A DNA stretch of 64,000 nucleotides, from assembly GCF_003432115.1 (NCBI RefSeq), contig NZ_QWDC01000003.1:248001-312000 (forward strand). Reading direction: 5' to 3'. Made by a program: the position numbers and the translations under genes. Under the pieces are notes generated by a model. It did no database searches. It was not told where the DNA came from and saw nothing but the letters and a program-made list of their open reading frames with translations. This DNA is from Mucilaginibacter conchicola. GTDB lineage: Bacteria; Bacteroidota; Bacteroidia; Sphingobacteriales; Sphingobacteriaceae. Positions 41,238-49,497 of this stretch are shown one piece after another (within the stretch, counting starts at the first letter, position 1; each line of letters begins with the position of its first letter).

Positions 41238-41432
41238 TTATTTTTTTACAGAATCTTTTTTGGTGCTATCTGCCTTAATAGTATCAACCTTTACCGTGGT
41301 ATCCTTTTTAGTGCTGTCAACAACGGTAGTAGAGTCGTCACCTTCAGTAGTTGTTTTCTTGGCAGGGTCGCAGGCTGCTGCGGTTATAGCAATGGCTAAA
41401 GCCACAAATGCCAGTTTAAATGTTGTTTTCAT
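41238..41432 (-). CDS. Asp/Thr/Lys-repeat lipoprotein, paralogue 3
   Basis: A 64-residue lipoprotein, the most divergent of the three: signal MKTTFKLAFVALAIAITAAA, lipobox Cys (AACDPAKK), then TTVVDSTKKDTTVKVDTIK and a KKDSVKK end. Upstream GGGTTACC (41490-41483) and TATTAA (41466-41461) with a 16-base spacer. The three paralogues, with shared upstream motif, probably answer the same signal. Possible jobs such as envelope spacer or metal/charge buffer are guesses. Confidence 0.75.
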   Translation of the reverse strand: MKTTFKLAFVALAIAITAAACDPAKKTTTEGDDSTTVVDSTKKDTTVKVDTIKADSTKKDSVKK

Positions 41433-41460
41433 TGTGTTTTGTTTTAGTTTGTTTTTGGTA

Positions 41461-41490
41461 TTAATAGCCGGATGTATAAAAAGGTAACCC
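41461..41490 (-). promoter_or_regulatory. Candidate ECF promoter, lipoprotein paralogue 3
   Basis: Minus strand GGGTTACC - 16 bases - TATTAA, about 29 bp before the start codon. The heptad tract leading to the TTCGGAC array starts 10 bp beyond it. Confidence 0.6.
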
Positions 41491-41499
41491 TTTTGTTAA

Positions 41500-42218
<719 letters not shown>

Positions 42219-42320
42219 CCCGCTTAATTGTTACCTTTACAGGCTATGGCTAAATGAAGGGGGATAGTAAATACTTTTTATCTACCCCAAATTGCTGCTG
42301 TAAATTTTTTTGATTTTATT

Positions 42321-42349
42321 GGGTTACAATTCGATATAAAAAGTATTAA
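42321..42349 (+). promoter_or_regulatory. Candidate autoregulated ECF promoter
   Basis: GGGTTACA (42321-42328) - 15 bases - TATTAA (42344-42349). Same boxes and spacing as before the three lipoproteins, but unlike TTTG/TAnnTTTG. Transcription would begin near 42356. Confidence 0.6.
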
Positions 42350-42352
42350 AGA

Positions 42353-42922
42353 GTGAATAATCAGTTAAATGTGGAAATACCGTCAGATAGTGAAGTGATC
42401 ATAGGGATACTGAATAACTCTGATAGTGTTTTAAAAAAGCTTTACCTGGCTTATTTTCCGATGGTTTTACAGCTTATTGTTAATAATAACGGCGATGAGG
42501 ATGAAGCCAAGGATATATACCAGGAAGCTATTATAGTTCTTTACAATAAAATAAAGCGGGGCGATTTTGAGCTGAGCAGTAAGCTTAAAACATACATCTA
42601 CTCGGTATGCAGGCGTTTATGGCTAAAAAGGCTTAAACAAATGAACCGGTTTGCCGGCAGCGATATCAAAGATTTTGAAGAGTTTTTGCCGGTAGAAGAG
42701 GAAGTGGACAAGCACGAGGAGCGCGACCTGCAACTCAGCAAAATGGGCGAGGCCTTAAAATTATTGGGCGAGCCTTGTAAAACTATAATGGAAGATTTTT
42801 ATATGCACAACCGCAGCATGCAGGATATATGCGAAAGGTTTGGATATACAAATGCCGATAATGCAAAAACGCAGAAATATAAATGTCTGCAAAGGCTGAA
42901 GAAATTATTCTTTCAGCAATAA
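42353..42922 (+). CDS. ECF-type RNA polymerase sigma factor
   Basis: Up to 189 residues from GTG 42353. Sigma region 2: YLAYFPMVLQLIVNNNGDED, then AKDIYQEAIIVLYNKI. Region 4: LLGEPCKTIMEDFYMHNRSM, then DICERFGYTNADNAKTQKYK. No anti-sigma domain of its own. The promoter-like TATTAA ends only 3 bp before this GTG, so the true start may be GTG 42371, seven codons downstream, or the mRNA may be leaderless. It is followed after 15 bp by the membrane protease/anti-sigma-like gene, forming a two-gene unit. Confidence 0.9.
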   Translation: MNNQLNVEIPSDSEVIIGILNNSDSVLKKLYLAYFPMVLQLIVNNNGDEDEAKDIYQEAIIVLYNKIKRGDFELSSKLKTYIYSVCRRLWLKRLKQMNRFAGSDIKDFEEFLPVEEEVDKHEERDLQLSKMGEALKLLGEPCKTIMEDFYMHNRSMQDICERFGYTNADNAKTQKYKCLQRLKKLFFQQ

Positions 42923-42937
42923 AAACGAGTGGTGGTC

Positions 42938-44041
42938 ATGAGAGAGAATCAACTTATAGATTTAATTGAGCGTTACCTTGCCGGCGAGATGACCCAGCAG
43001 GAGCGTGAAGATTTTGACGTATTGCGCCAAAAAGATGCTTCTATTGATGCTAAAATGGCGGAGCATAAAGACTTTACTTCGCTAATAAAGCAATATAACG
43101 AGCGTGCAAAATTAGAAACGCGCCTCAACGCTATACATGAAGAAATTGATGTGCACACCCTGAAGGAAGACCTGATGGCACACCCCTCATGGATAGTACA
43201 GATGTGGCGCCATCACCACTCAAAAATTTCTGTGGCAGCTTCGGTAGCTATATTGGCTATACTGCTTACCCTATTTGCAACCGGCGATCTGAGTAATAAA
43301 GACCCAAGGTACTTACAACTGAAACGCGAAGTTGACCAGATAAAAGGCAGAACAAAGCAACTTGACGATAAGACCGATAAAATTATTGAAGACGGTAAGA
43401 AACCCGGCCCTACTATAAATGCTAAGTTTAAGGGAACAGGTTTTGCACTTACCGGCAATGGTTACATAGTTACCAATTTCCACGTTGTAAATGATGCTGA
43501 TAGTGTGTATGTACAAAATGCAGAGGGTACATCATTCCATACCAAAGTTGTATATACCGATCCTGCTTATGATGTAGCCATCTTACAAATAAACGATCCT
43601 GCATTTAAAAATATTGGCCCGGTGCCTTACTCTTTCAAGAAATCTAAGAGCGATCTTGGTGAGTTAGTTTATACGTTAGGCTTTCCTGGTGATGATGTTA
43701 GATATGGCCCGGGAGCCTTAACTGGCGCATCTGGCTACCGTGGTGATACAACTCAGTATGAAGTTTATATTCCGGTTAACCCTGGTAATAGCGGTGGCCC
43801 ATTGCTTGATGATAAGGGTAATGTTATAGGCGTAATAAATGGCAAACAAACCCAAACGGCAGGAGCTGCATTTGCGGTGAAATCAAAATACCTGTTAAAG
43901 GCTATCCAGAATATCCCCACCGATTCACTTACCAAATCGCTTAACCTTAACACCAAAAGCACTATGGCAAACTTAAGCCGTACTAAGCAGATAGAAAAAC
44001 TGCGCAACTATGTGTTTATGGTGAAGGTGTATAACCAATAG
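42938..44041 (+). CDS. Membrane-anchored trypsin-like serine protease with anti-sigma-like N-terminus
   Basis: A 367-residue protein from ATG 42938. Residues 1-90, cytoplasmic, start MRENQLIDLIERYLAGEMTQ, resembling the first helices of Bacteroidota anti-sigma (FecR/ZAS-adjacent) proteins. A membrane helix follows at about 95-112 (ISVAASVAILAILLTLFATG), then a coiled-coil linker and a periplasmic chymotrypsin-fold protease. The catalytic triad is His in VTNFHVVND, Asp in PAYDVAILQIND, Ser in PVNPGNSGGPLLDDKGN. No PDZ domain is seen. Its place right after the ECF sigma gene makes a sigma-sequestering sensor protease plausible. The protease call is firm; the anti-sigma part is inference. Confidence 0.82.
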   Translation: MRENQLIDLIERYLAGEMTQQEREDFDVLRQKDASIDAKMAEHKDFTSLIKQYNERAKLETRLNAIHEEIDVHTLKEDLMAHPSWIVQMWRHHHSKISVAASVAILAILLTLFATGDLSNKDPRYLQLKREVDQIKGRTKQLDDKTDKIIEDGKKPGPTINAKFKGTGFALTGNGYIVTNFHVVNDADSVYVQNAEGTSFHTKVVYTDPAYDVAILQINDPAFKNIGPVPYSFKKSKSDLGELVYTLGFPGDDVRYGPGALTGASGYRGDTTQYEVYIPVNPGNSGGPLLDDKGNVIGVINGKQTQTAGAAFAVKSKYLLKAIQNIPTDSLTKSLNLNTKSTMANLSRTKQIEKLRNYVFMVKVYNQ

Positions 44042-44064
44042 CAAAATCAACAATCCCCATATGT

Positions 44065-44098
44065 AAAGGGTGATGCATTAATTTGTATCACCCTTTTT
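44065..44098 (+). terminator. Terminator of the sigma/protease unit
   Basis: AAAGGGTGAT and ATCACCCTTT around an AT-rich loop, then TTTTT, 24 bp after the stop codon. Confidence 0.82.
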
Positions 44099-44202
44099 CT
44101 TTGACCGCTAATTTTTTGACCGCTGATTTTTAATGATTGATGGATTACGTTGATTTTCTGATTGATTAAGGGATGGGCTTGATTATTCTGTTTCTTTCCA
44201 CC

Positions 44203-44319
44203 ATGTCATTTCGAACGAACGGAAGGGCTGGGGGTGAAATGGGGTGAGGAGAAATCTTCTACATTGTAAGTAACCCACGTAGAAGATTTCTCCTCGCTGT
44301 CGCTCGTTCGAAATGGCAT
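44203..44319. repeat. REP element, TGTCATTTCGA family
   Basis: ATGTCATTTCGAACGAACGG at the left end and CGCTCGTTCGAAATGGCAT at the right, with inner GAGAAATCTTCTAC / GTAGAAGATTTCTC pairing. First of three REP units stacked in the gene-free stretch 44100-44660, which also begins with two copies of TTGACCGCT(A/G)ATTTT at 44101-44132. Confidence 0.8.
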
Positions 44320-44377
44320 GAAGGGGTAAACGCGGTCAGATTCGTCGCTCTCGCTCAGAATGACAAATAAAAAAAGG

Positions 44378-44503
44378 TGTCATTTCGAGTGAACAGAAGG
44401 GCGGGGTTGTGCTGTGGGGTGACGAGAAATCTTGTTATTCCAGAATAACGATGAGTTTAGCATCAATAACAGGATTTCTCCTCGTTCCTCGTTCGAAATG
44501 ACA
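44378..44503. repeat. REP element, TGTCATTTCGA family
   Basis: TGTCATTTCGAGTGAACAGA at the left and CTCGTTCGAAATGACA at the right; an inner GAGAAATCTTGTTATT / AATAACAGGATTTCTC pair gives a long imperfect stem. Confidence 0.8.
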
Positions 44504-44527
44504 ATTCTTTCTTGGTCTTAAAAATTA

Positions 44528-44664
44528 TGTCATTGCGAGCGATAGCGCGGCAATCTCCTCGCGTTTATAAACATGGGATGAGATTGCCACGTTGCTGTCG
44601 CTCCTCGCAATGACATGGTAAGAAAGTATCTTGATTCCTGATTCTAAAAGTCTTGAATCTCTTA
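44528..44664. repeat. TCATTGCGAG-family REP followed by a heptad tract
   Basis: TGTCATTGCGAGCGATAGCG and CGCTCCTCGCAATGACAT are inverted ends (to 44616), with inner GGCAATCTCCTC / GATGAGATTGCC. Then CTTGATT CCTGATT / CTAAAAG TCTTGAA / TCTCTTA (44630-44664) steps by 7 into the nuoCD stop. Confidence 0.75.
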
Positions 44665-46410
44665 CCTATCCACTTCTCCCAACACAAAATCGATCGAGCC
44701 AATAATAGCGATCACATCGGCTATCATTACGCCTTTTGAAATGGCAGGGACAACAGAAAGGTTATTGTAGCTTGGCCCGCGGGCTTTTACGCGGAACGGG
44801 ATCTCAGACCGTTCATTATCATGGATGAAGTAGAAACCCAGTTCGCCTTTGGTGCCTTCGCAGCGGGCGTAGTAGTCCTGGGCTTTTGGGGTAAGCTTGC
44901 GGGGTAGTTTTGCGCGCGGGTCAAAATCCGGCGTGCGTTTAAGCTCTTTTTGGAGCCTGTCAAGGCATTGCTCAATGATGCGGACAGATTGATCTATCTC
45001 ATCCACACGCACCTTATAGCGGTCCCAGCAATCGCCGGTAGTACCCATAACGCCCGCACCTATCGGTACCTCAAAATCAAGCTCGGGGTAAACGGAGTAG
45101 CCATCAATGCGGCGCAGGTCATAACGCAAGCCCGAGCCACGCAGCACAGGGCCGGTACAGCCATAGTTAATGGCCACATCAAGCGGCAAAACGCCTACGT
45201 TGGCGGTTCTGCTGATAAAGATCTGGTTATCGGTTAAAAGCTGATTAAGCTCAACCATTTTAGGCTTAAAATAGTCGATAAACTCGCGGCAGCGCTCCTC
45301 AAAACCAACAGGCAGATCGTAGAATAGACCACCTACCCAGATGTAGTTATACAGCATGCGCGAGCCCGATGCCCACTCCAGCATGCCCATAATATGCTCA
45401 CGGTCGCGGAAACACCACAGGAAGGGCGTAAACGCACCGATATCGATACCGTAAGTACCAATAGCTATCAGGTGCGATGCAATACGGTTCATCTCACAAA
45501 CCAGCACGCGGATATACTCGATACGTTTTGGGATATCTTTATCAATCCCCAACATCTTTTCGGCACCCATTACCCATGCATGGGCGTTGTTCATTGATGC
45601 CAGGTAATCCATCCTATCGGTAAACGGGATAGTTTGTTGGTAGGTAAGTGCCTCGGCATGTTTCTCAAAACAGCGGTGCAGGTAACCTACATGGGGGATA
45701 ACTTCTTTTACTATCTCACCATCAGTTATCAACTCCAAACGGAGTACACCGTGGGTAGAGGGGTGCTGCGGGCCCATGTTTAAAACCATGTCCTCAACAG
45801 CTGCGTCGGCAATTTTTTGTTCGTAGCGTTTTAGCGCTTCGTTGTATTTGGGGTTTTTGTCCTCTGCAATTTTGTACTCGATCTTCTCGGCACTATCCTT
45901 AGGCTGCACCGGGTAATCTATCTTGATGCCTTTATAATATTCGGTAGCAACGTAATCCTTGCGGAGCGGGTAGCCTTCCCAATCATCAGGCAATAAAATA
46001 CGGCGCAGATCGGGGTGACCTTCAAAGAAGATCCCTACCAGGTCGTAAGTTTCACGCTCGTGCCAGTCGGCAGTGGCGTACACGTGCGATACGGTAGGGA
46101 AGGTAGGCAGGTTATATTCATTCCTGTCGTTCTCCATGCTCACCTTTAGGGTGATGGTAAGATTATACGGGATGGATGTTAATTGGTAAACAACACCAAA
46201 GCGATTGGCGGCAGTGCCATAATCAACCCCGCTAAGACAATTCAGCAGGTCGAAGTAGGTTTTAGGGTTATCGCGCAGCTCGAGGCAAACATCGGCTATC
46301 CTTTCGGGCTGTATCAGCAGCGCAGGCTGCAGGCCGGTGCGCTCTTCGCCAATAATAACTTCATTGCCAAATTTGGCCGCCAGTAAATCTTTAATGTCGT
46401 CAAAGGTCAT
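44662..46410 (-). CDS. nuoCD: NADH-quinone oxidoreductase subunit C/D fusion
   Basis: A 582-residue fusion: residues 1 to about 175 are the NuoC (30-kDa) domain (TADWHERETYDLVGIFFEGH, then LRRILLPDDWEGYPLRKDY). Residues about 200-582 are NuoD (49-kDa) with NMGPQHPSTHGVLRLELI, VGYLHRCFEKHAEALTYQQT and the C-terminal GSIDFVLGEVDR. Together they form part of the peripheral arm near the quinone site of complex I. Unusually, no other nuo gene is adjacent: the start overlaps pdxH by 4 bp and repeats follow downstream. Confidence 0.93.
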   Translation of the reverse strand: MTFDDIKDLLAAKFGNEVIIGEERTGLQPALLIQPERIADVCLELRDNPKTYFDLLNCLSGVDYGTAANRFGVVYQLTSIPYNLTITLKVSMENDRNEYNLPTFPTVSHVYATADWHERETYDLVGIFFEGHPDLRRILLPDDWEGYPLRKDYVATEYYKGIKIDYPVQPKDSAEKIEYKIAEDKNPKYNEALKRYEQKIADAAVEDMVLNMGPQHPSTHGVLRLELITDGEIVKEVIPHVGYLHRCFEKHAEALTYQQTIPFTDRMDYLASMNNAHAWVMGAEKMLGIDKDIPKRIEYIRVLVCEMNRIASHLIAIGTYGIDIGAFTPFLWCFRDREHIMGMLEWASGSRMLYNYIWVGGLFYDLPVGFEERCREFIDYFKPKMVELNQLLTDNQIFISRTANVGVLPLDVAINYGCTGPVLRGSGLRYDLRRIDGYSVYPELDFEVPIGAGVMGTTGDCWDRYKVRVDEIDQSVRIIEQCLDRLQKELKRTPDFDPRAKLPRKLTPKAQDYYARCEGTKGELGFYFIHDNERSEIPFRVKARGPSYNNLSVVPAISKGVMIADVIAIIGSIDFVLGEVDR

Positions 46411-47054
46411 GGAGCCAGGCGTACTATTTTCCAGTTTTTGTTATCAACTTTTTTATAAACTATCCTATCGTGCAGGCGGCTGCGGCGGCCCTGCCAAAAC
46501 TCTATCATGCGCGGCTTTACGATGTAACCGCCCCAGTGCGATGGTTTTGGTATTTCGCCATCGCCAAATTCTGCTTCTAATTTCACTATGTGCTCTTCAA
46601 GTGCTTCGCGGCTCTCTATCTCCCGGCTTTGCGGAGAGGCAACGGCACTTATCTGGCTGGCTTTAGGGCGCGAGTGGAAGTATTTTTCAGAATACCATTT
46701 ATCCAACTTCTCGATGGTGCCTTCAATACGGATCTGGCGCTCCATATCGCCCCAGAAAAATACAAGGGCAGCATTGGGGTTTTTAGCCAGCTCCTTACCT
46801 TTACGGCTAAGGTAGTTGGTGTAAAATTTAAAGCCATCATCACTGAAACCTTTCAACAGCACAATTCTTGCCGAAGGGCGGCCATCAGTTGTGGCGGTAG
46901 CCAGGGTCATGGCGTTAGGCTCATGTACCTTGGCGTTAATGGCATCGTTAAACCATTTGTCGAACTGTTTTATAGGGTTGGCATCCACATCTTTTTCGCT
47001 AAGCGAAGCCGCTGCGTAATCCTGTCTTAAATTTTCTATATCTTTTTGCTCCAT
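46407..47054 (-). CDS. pdxH: Pyridoxamine 5'-phosphate oxidase
   Basis: A 215-residue FMN-dependent oxidase making pyridoxal 5'-phosphate. Recognisable parts: AMTLATATTDGRPSARIVLL, KFYTNYLSRKGKELAKNPNA, the substrate-binding SRPKASQISAVASPQS, and C-terminal WQGRRSRLHDRIVYK ending in RLAP. Its TGA overlaps the nuoCD ATG by 4 bp (ATGA), so translation is coupled. Confidence 0.95.
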   Translation of the reverse strand: MEQKDIENLRQDYAAASLSEKDVDANPIKQFDKWFNDAINAKVHEPNAMTLATATTDGRPSARIVLLKGFSDDGFKFYTNYLSRKGKELAKNPNAALVFFWGDMERQIRIEGTIEKLDKWYSEKYFHSRPKASQISAVASPQSREIESREALEEHIVKLEAEFGDGEIPKPSHWGGYIVKPRMIEFWQGRRSRLHDRIVYKKVDNKNWKIVRLAP

Positions 47055-47164
47055 CAGCGCAAACTTACAAATTAATTAAACCGTAAATAAGACAACAGTT
47101 GGTTTTTAATATGCCAACGAACATATTTTTACATTTAGCGTTTAAATAATAAATAGTTAACCTT

Positions 47165-47728
47165 ATGCTAAGTCCTATCGCACCTGCTGCAGGCCGCTTA
47201 CTGATATCTGAACCTTTTATGTCTGATCCTAATTTTAAAAGATCAGTTATCCTGCTTACCGAATATTCTGAAGCTGGTGCAATGGGTTTTGTGCTTAACC
47301 ACCAAACAGAAATGATGCTGGGCGATATTTTGCCCGATGTTTCATACTCGGAGATCCCGGTTTATGCGGGTGGCCCAGTTGCGGCTAACACCCTGCATTA
47401 TATACACCGTTGCCCCGATAAGATTGACAATGGCATTGAGATATGGGACGGCATTTACTGGGGCGGAGATTTTGACCAGATAAAAGACCTGATCACCAAT
47501 TATCAATTAACCGAAGACGAGATAAAATTCTTTACCGGTTACAGCGGCTGGACACCCAGCCAACTGGACGAGGAACTGCGCGAAGACTCATGGATAGTAG
47601 CCAACAACTTTGAAGCCGATAGCATTTTTAGCAATAACGAACAAAACCTATGGCGCGAAGTGGTGATAGGCCTTGGTCAGCGCTATGCACATATCGCTAA
47701 TTTCCCTGAAAACCCGATGTTGAATTAG
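47165..47728 (+). CDS. YqgE/AlgH family protein
   Basis: A 187-residue member of the UPF0301 family: AAGRLLISEPFMSDPNFKRS, then AMGFVLNHQTEMMLGDILPD, YAGGPVAANTLHYIHR and FFTGYSGWTPSQLDEELRED. Some relatives affect alginate regulation in pseudomonads, but the biochemical function is not known. Divergent from pdxH, with a 110-bp gap. Confidence 0.92.
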   Translation: MLSPIAPAAGRLLISEPFMSDPNFKRSVILLTEYSEAGAMGFVLNHQTEMMLGDILPDVSYSEIPVYAGGPVAANTLHYIHRCPDKIDNGIEIWDGIYWGGDFDQIKDLITNYQLTEDEIKFFTGYSGWTPSQLDEELREDSWIVANNFEADSIFSNNEQNLWREVVIGLGQRYAHIANFPENPMLN

Positions 47729-47771
47729 GAAGCCCTGGCCAAACCCGAAAAAGCCTCAGTTTAAAAAGACT

Positions 47772-47857
47772 GCGCCATTGCGAGGTACGAAGCAATCTCT
47801 TTAGGGCAAAGCGGCCCTGTACAGTTTGGAGATTGCTTCGTTCCTCGCAATGACGCG
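47772..47857. repeat. TCATTGCGAG-family REP palindrome
   Basis: Arms GCGCCATTGCGAGGTACGAA...GCAATCTC and GAGATTGC...TTCGTTCCTCGCAATGACGC pair with two mismatches around a ~30-base spacer. Confidence 0.82.
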
Positions 47858-47865
47858 TGAATAGC

Positions 47866-47898
47866 AAAAAAGCCCCGGGGTTTCTCCGGGGCTTTTTT
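47866..47898. terminator. Bidirectional terminator
   Basis: AAAAAAGCCCCGGGG and CTCCGGGGCTTTTTT with a TTT loop, beginning one base past the stop of the gene at 47900. Confidence 0.86.
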
Positions 47899-47899
47899 A

Positions 47900-49378
47900 T
47901 TAATATGTGTTTTGCTGCAAGGCAATATTGTAGCTGCTTTGTGTCCAGCCTTTGGGGTCAAAGTAGGGCACCAGGAAACAATCTTTAAACCAGAGGATGT
48001 TAGGGCCGTCAGAAAAATCATCTTTGTTGAGGTGTTTTTTCGACAGGTAAGCCATCTTATCCCAGTTGCCGGTGTTTACATCGAGCACGGCGTATAAGCC
48101 CGAGTTTGAGTGCTCGGTGCTGTTTGAAATGATGTGCAGCTTGTTGTTCACGAAATGGTAACCGGTCTCCAGCGTGCGGTGCGGCGAACCGCTTTTTGAT
48201 GGCAGCAACACCTGGAATTTTGGCTGAAGGTTTTTATCATAACCGTTTATAATAGTGGTTGCTTCCATGAAATACGAACCACGGTTACTTACCAATTGCG
48301 AGTTTGCTGCAAAACTCACTATCAACTTGCCGTCTATCTCGTTGATGTACTTAATGCCGAAACCACGCGCATCACCGGCATCATTTTCGTCTATCTTTTT
48401 ATCAATAGGTACAAAATTCTTTTTGATCTGTTTTAAGTGGTCTTTGGTGAAAACCTCGTTGCTGTATTCTTTTTTGTTGGTGGCAAAATCAAATTTGCCA
48501 ATGTTCAGCACCATTTGTTTATCCTGCGAACGGAAGAACATGCCGTAGTACAATACATTATTATCAACATCAGATGGTTTAAAAGAAAGCAGATCGGCCG
48601 GGTCAAAGTCTTTGTTCTCTTTAAACTCACCATCAAGCGCCATCTGGTTTGATGGTGCCGTTTTGCCGGCATCATAGCGCGAGATCTCGATGTTGGGGCC
48701 GTTTAACCAGCTAATAAACATGTCGCCGTGCTTGTTCCAACTGGTGCCTATGTAATTGCCGTTTGAGATAATAGGGCTAATGGTACTGGCCACGTTAAGC
48801 TTTTCATCATAATCCAATATCTGCATGGCTGTGGTTTGGATATTTTGCCTGCGGTAAGCTTTAAAAGAAAAGTATGCGAAAGGGCCGGGCAACGCAACTT
48901 TCATGCTGCGTTTAAGGCCGGTTTGCCTTACCAGGAGTTTCATGTAATCGCCATTACCGGTGCTTAACTCTGCAAAGCAGCGGTACTCGTTGGGGCCGGT
49001 GTAAATTACTTTATCAACTATCAGTTTACCGGTGGCAGGGTCAACCAGGTAAGCTTTGTAGGTATCATTAGCGCCTTTAAAAAAGCTGTGATCTGTAGAT
49101 ACCAGGGCCACCACCTTGCCTTTAAACCTATCTACAGAAAGGGCATAGCCGGGATAGGTATTGCTCCAAAGCACACGCATTTTATCATCAACAGCCATCA
49201 GCTGAAAATTTTCATTATCGTTGTTGATCTGGATGATGCTTACGTGGTCGTTAAGCGAGAAACTGTTGATGCCTTTTACACCTTTTAAAAACTCTTCCAT
49301 CAAAGGCGGTTCGTACTGGGCGTAAATAAGTGTTGGGGAAAGGATAAGACACAATAGTGCGAGTAGAATTCTCTTCAT
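47900..49378 (-). CDS. Large exported protein of unknown function
   Basis: A 492-residue protein with signal peptide MKRILLALLCLILSPTLIYA followed by Q. The body is beta-rich, with repeated short segments ending in turn residues (LWSNTYPGYALSVDRFKGKV, YKAYLVDPATGKLIVDKVIY, AVLDVNTGNWDKMAYLSKK). That pattern suggests a beta-propeller, although blades cannot be counted with certainty. No catalytic motif. It stands alone, upstream of a strong terminator. Confidence 0.65.
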   Translation of the reverse strand: MKRILLALLCLILSPTLIYAQYEPPLMEEFLKGVKGINSFSLNDHVSIIQINNDNENFQLMAVDDKMRVLWSNTYPGYALSVDRFKGKVVALVSTDHSFFKGANDTYKAYLVDPATGKLIVDKVIYTGPNEYRCFAELSTGNGDYMKLLVRQTGLKRSMKVALPGPFAYFSFKAYRRQNIQTTAMQILDYDEKLNVASTISPIISNGNYIGTSWNKHGDMFISWLNGPNIEISRYDAGKTAPSNQMALDGEFKENKDFDPADLLSFKPSDVDNNVLYYGMFFRSQDKQMVLNIGKFDFATNKKEYSNEVFTKDHLKQIKKNFVPIDKKIDENDAGDARGFGIKYINEIDGKLIVSFAANSQLVSNRGSYFMEATTIINGYDKNLQPKFQVLLPSKSGSPHRTLETGYHFVNNKLHIISNSTEHSNSGLYAVLDVNTGNWDKMAYLSKKHLNKDDFSDGPNILWFKDCFLVPYFDPKGWTQSSYNIALQQNTY

Positions 49379-49446
49379 GTTAAATTAATAGGGTTTAAGT
49401 AGCCCTAAAGATAAATAAATCCTGCTAAACCGATAGTGCCGCAAAT

Positions 49447-49476
49447 AAAAAAGCCCCGCTTTTGGCAGGGCTTCTT
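49447..49476 (-). terminator. Terminator of glyS
   Basis: On the minus strand AAGAAGCCCTGCC / GGCGGGGCTTTTTT-type stem (AGCCCYGC paired with GCRGGGCT) followed by a T run, 22 bp beyond the glyS stop. Confidence 0.78.
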
Positions 49477-49497
49477 AAAACTTATTGGTGTAAATAA

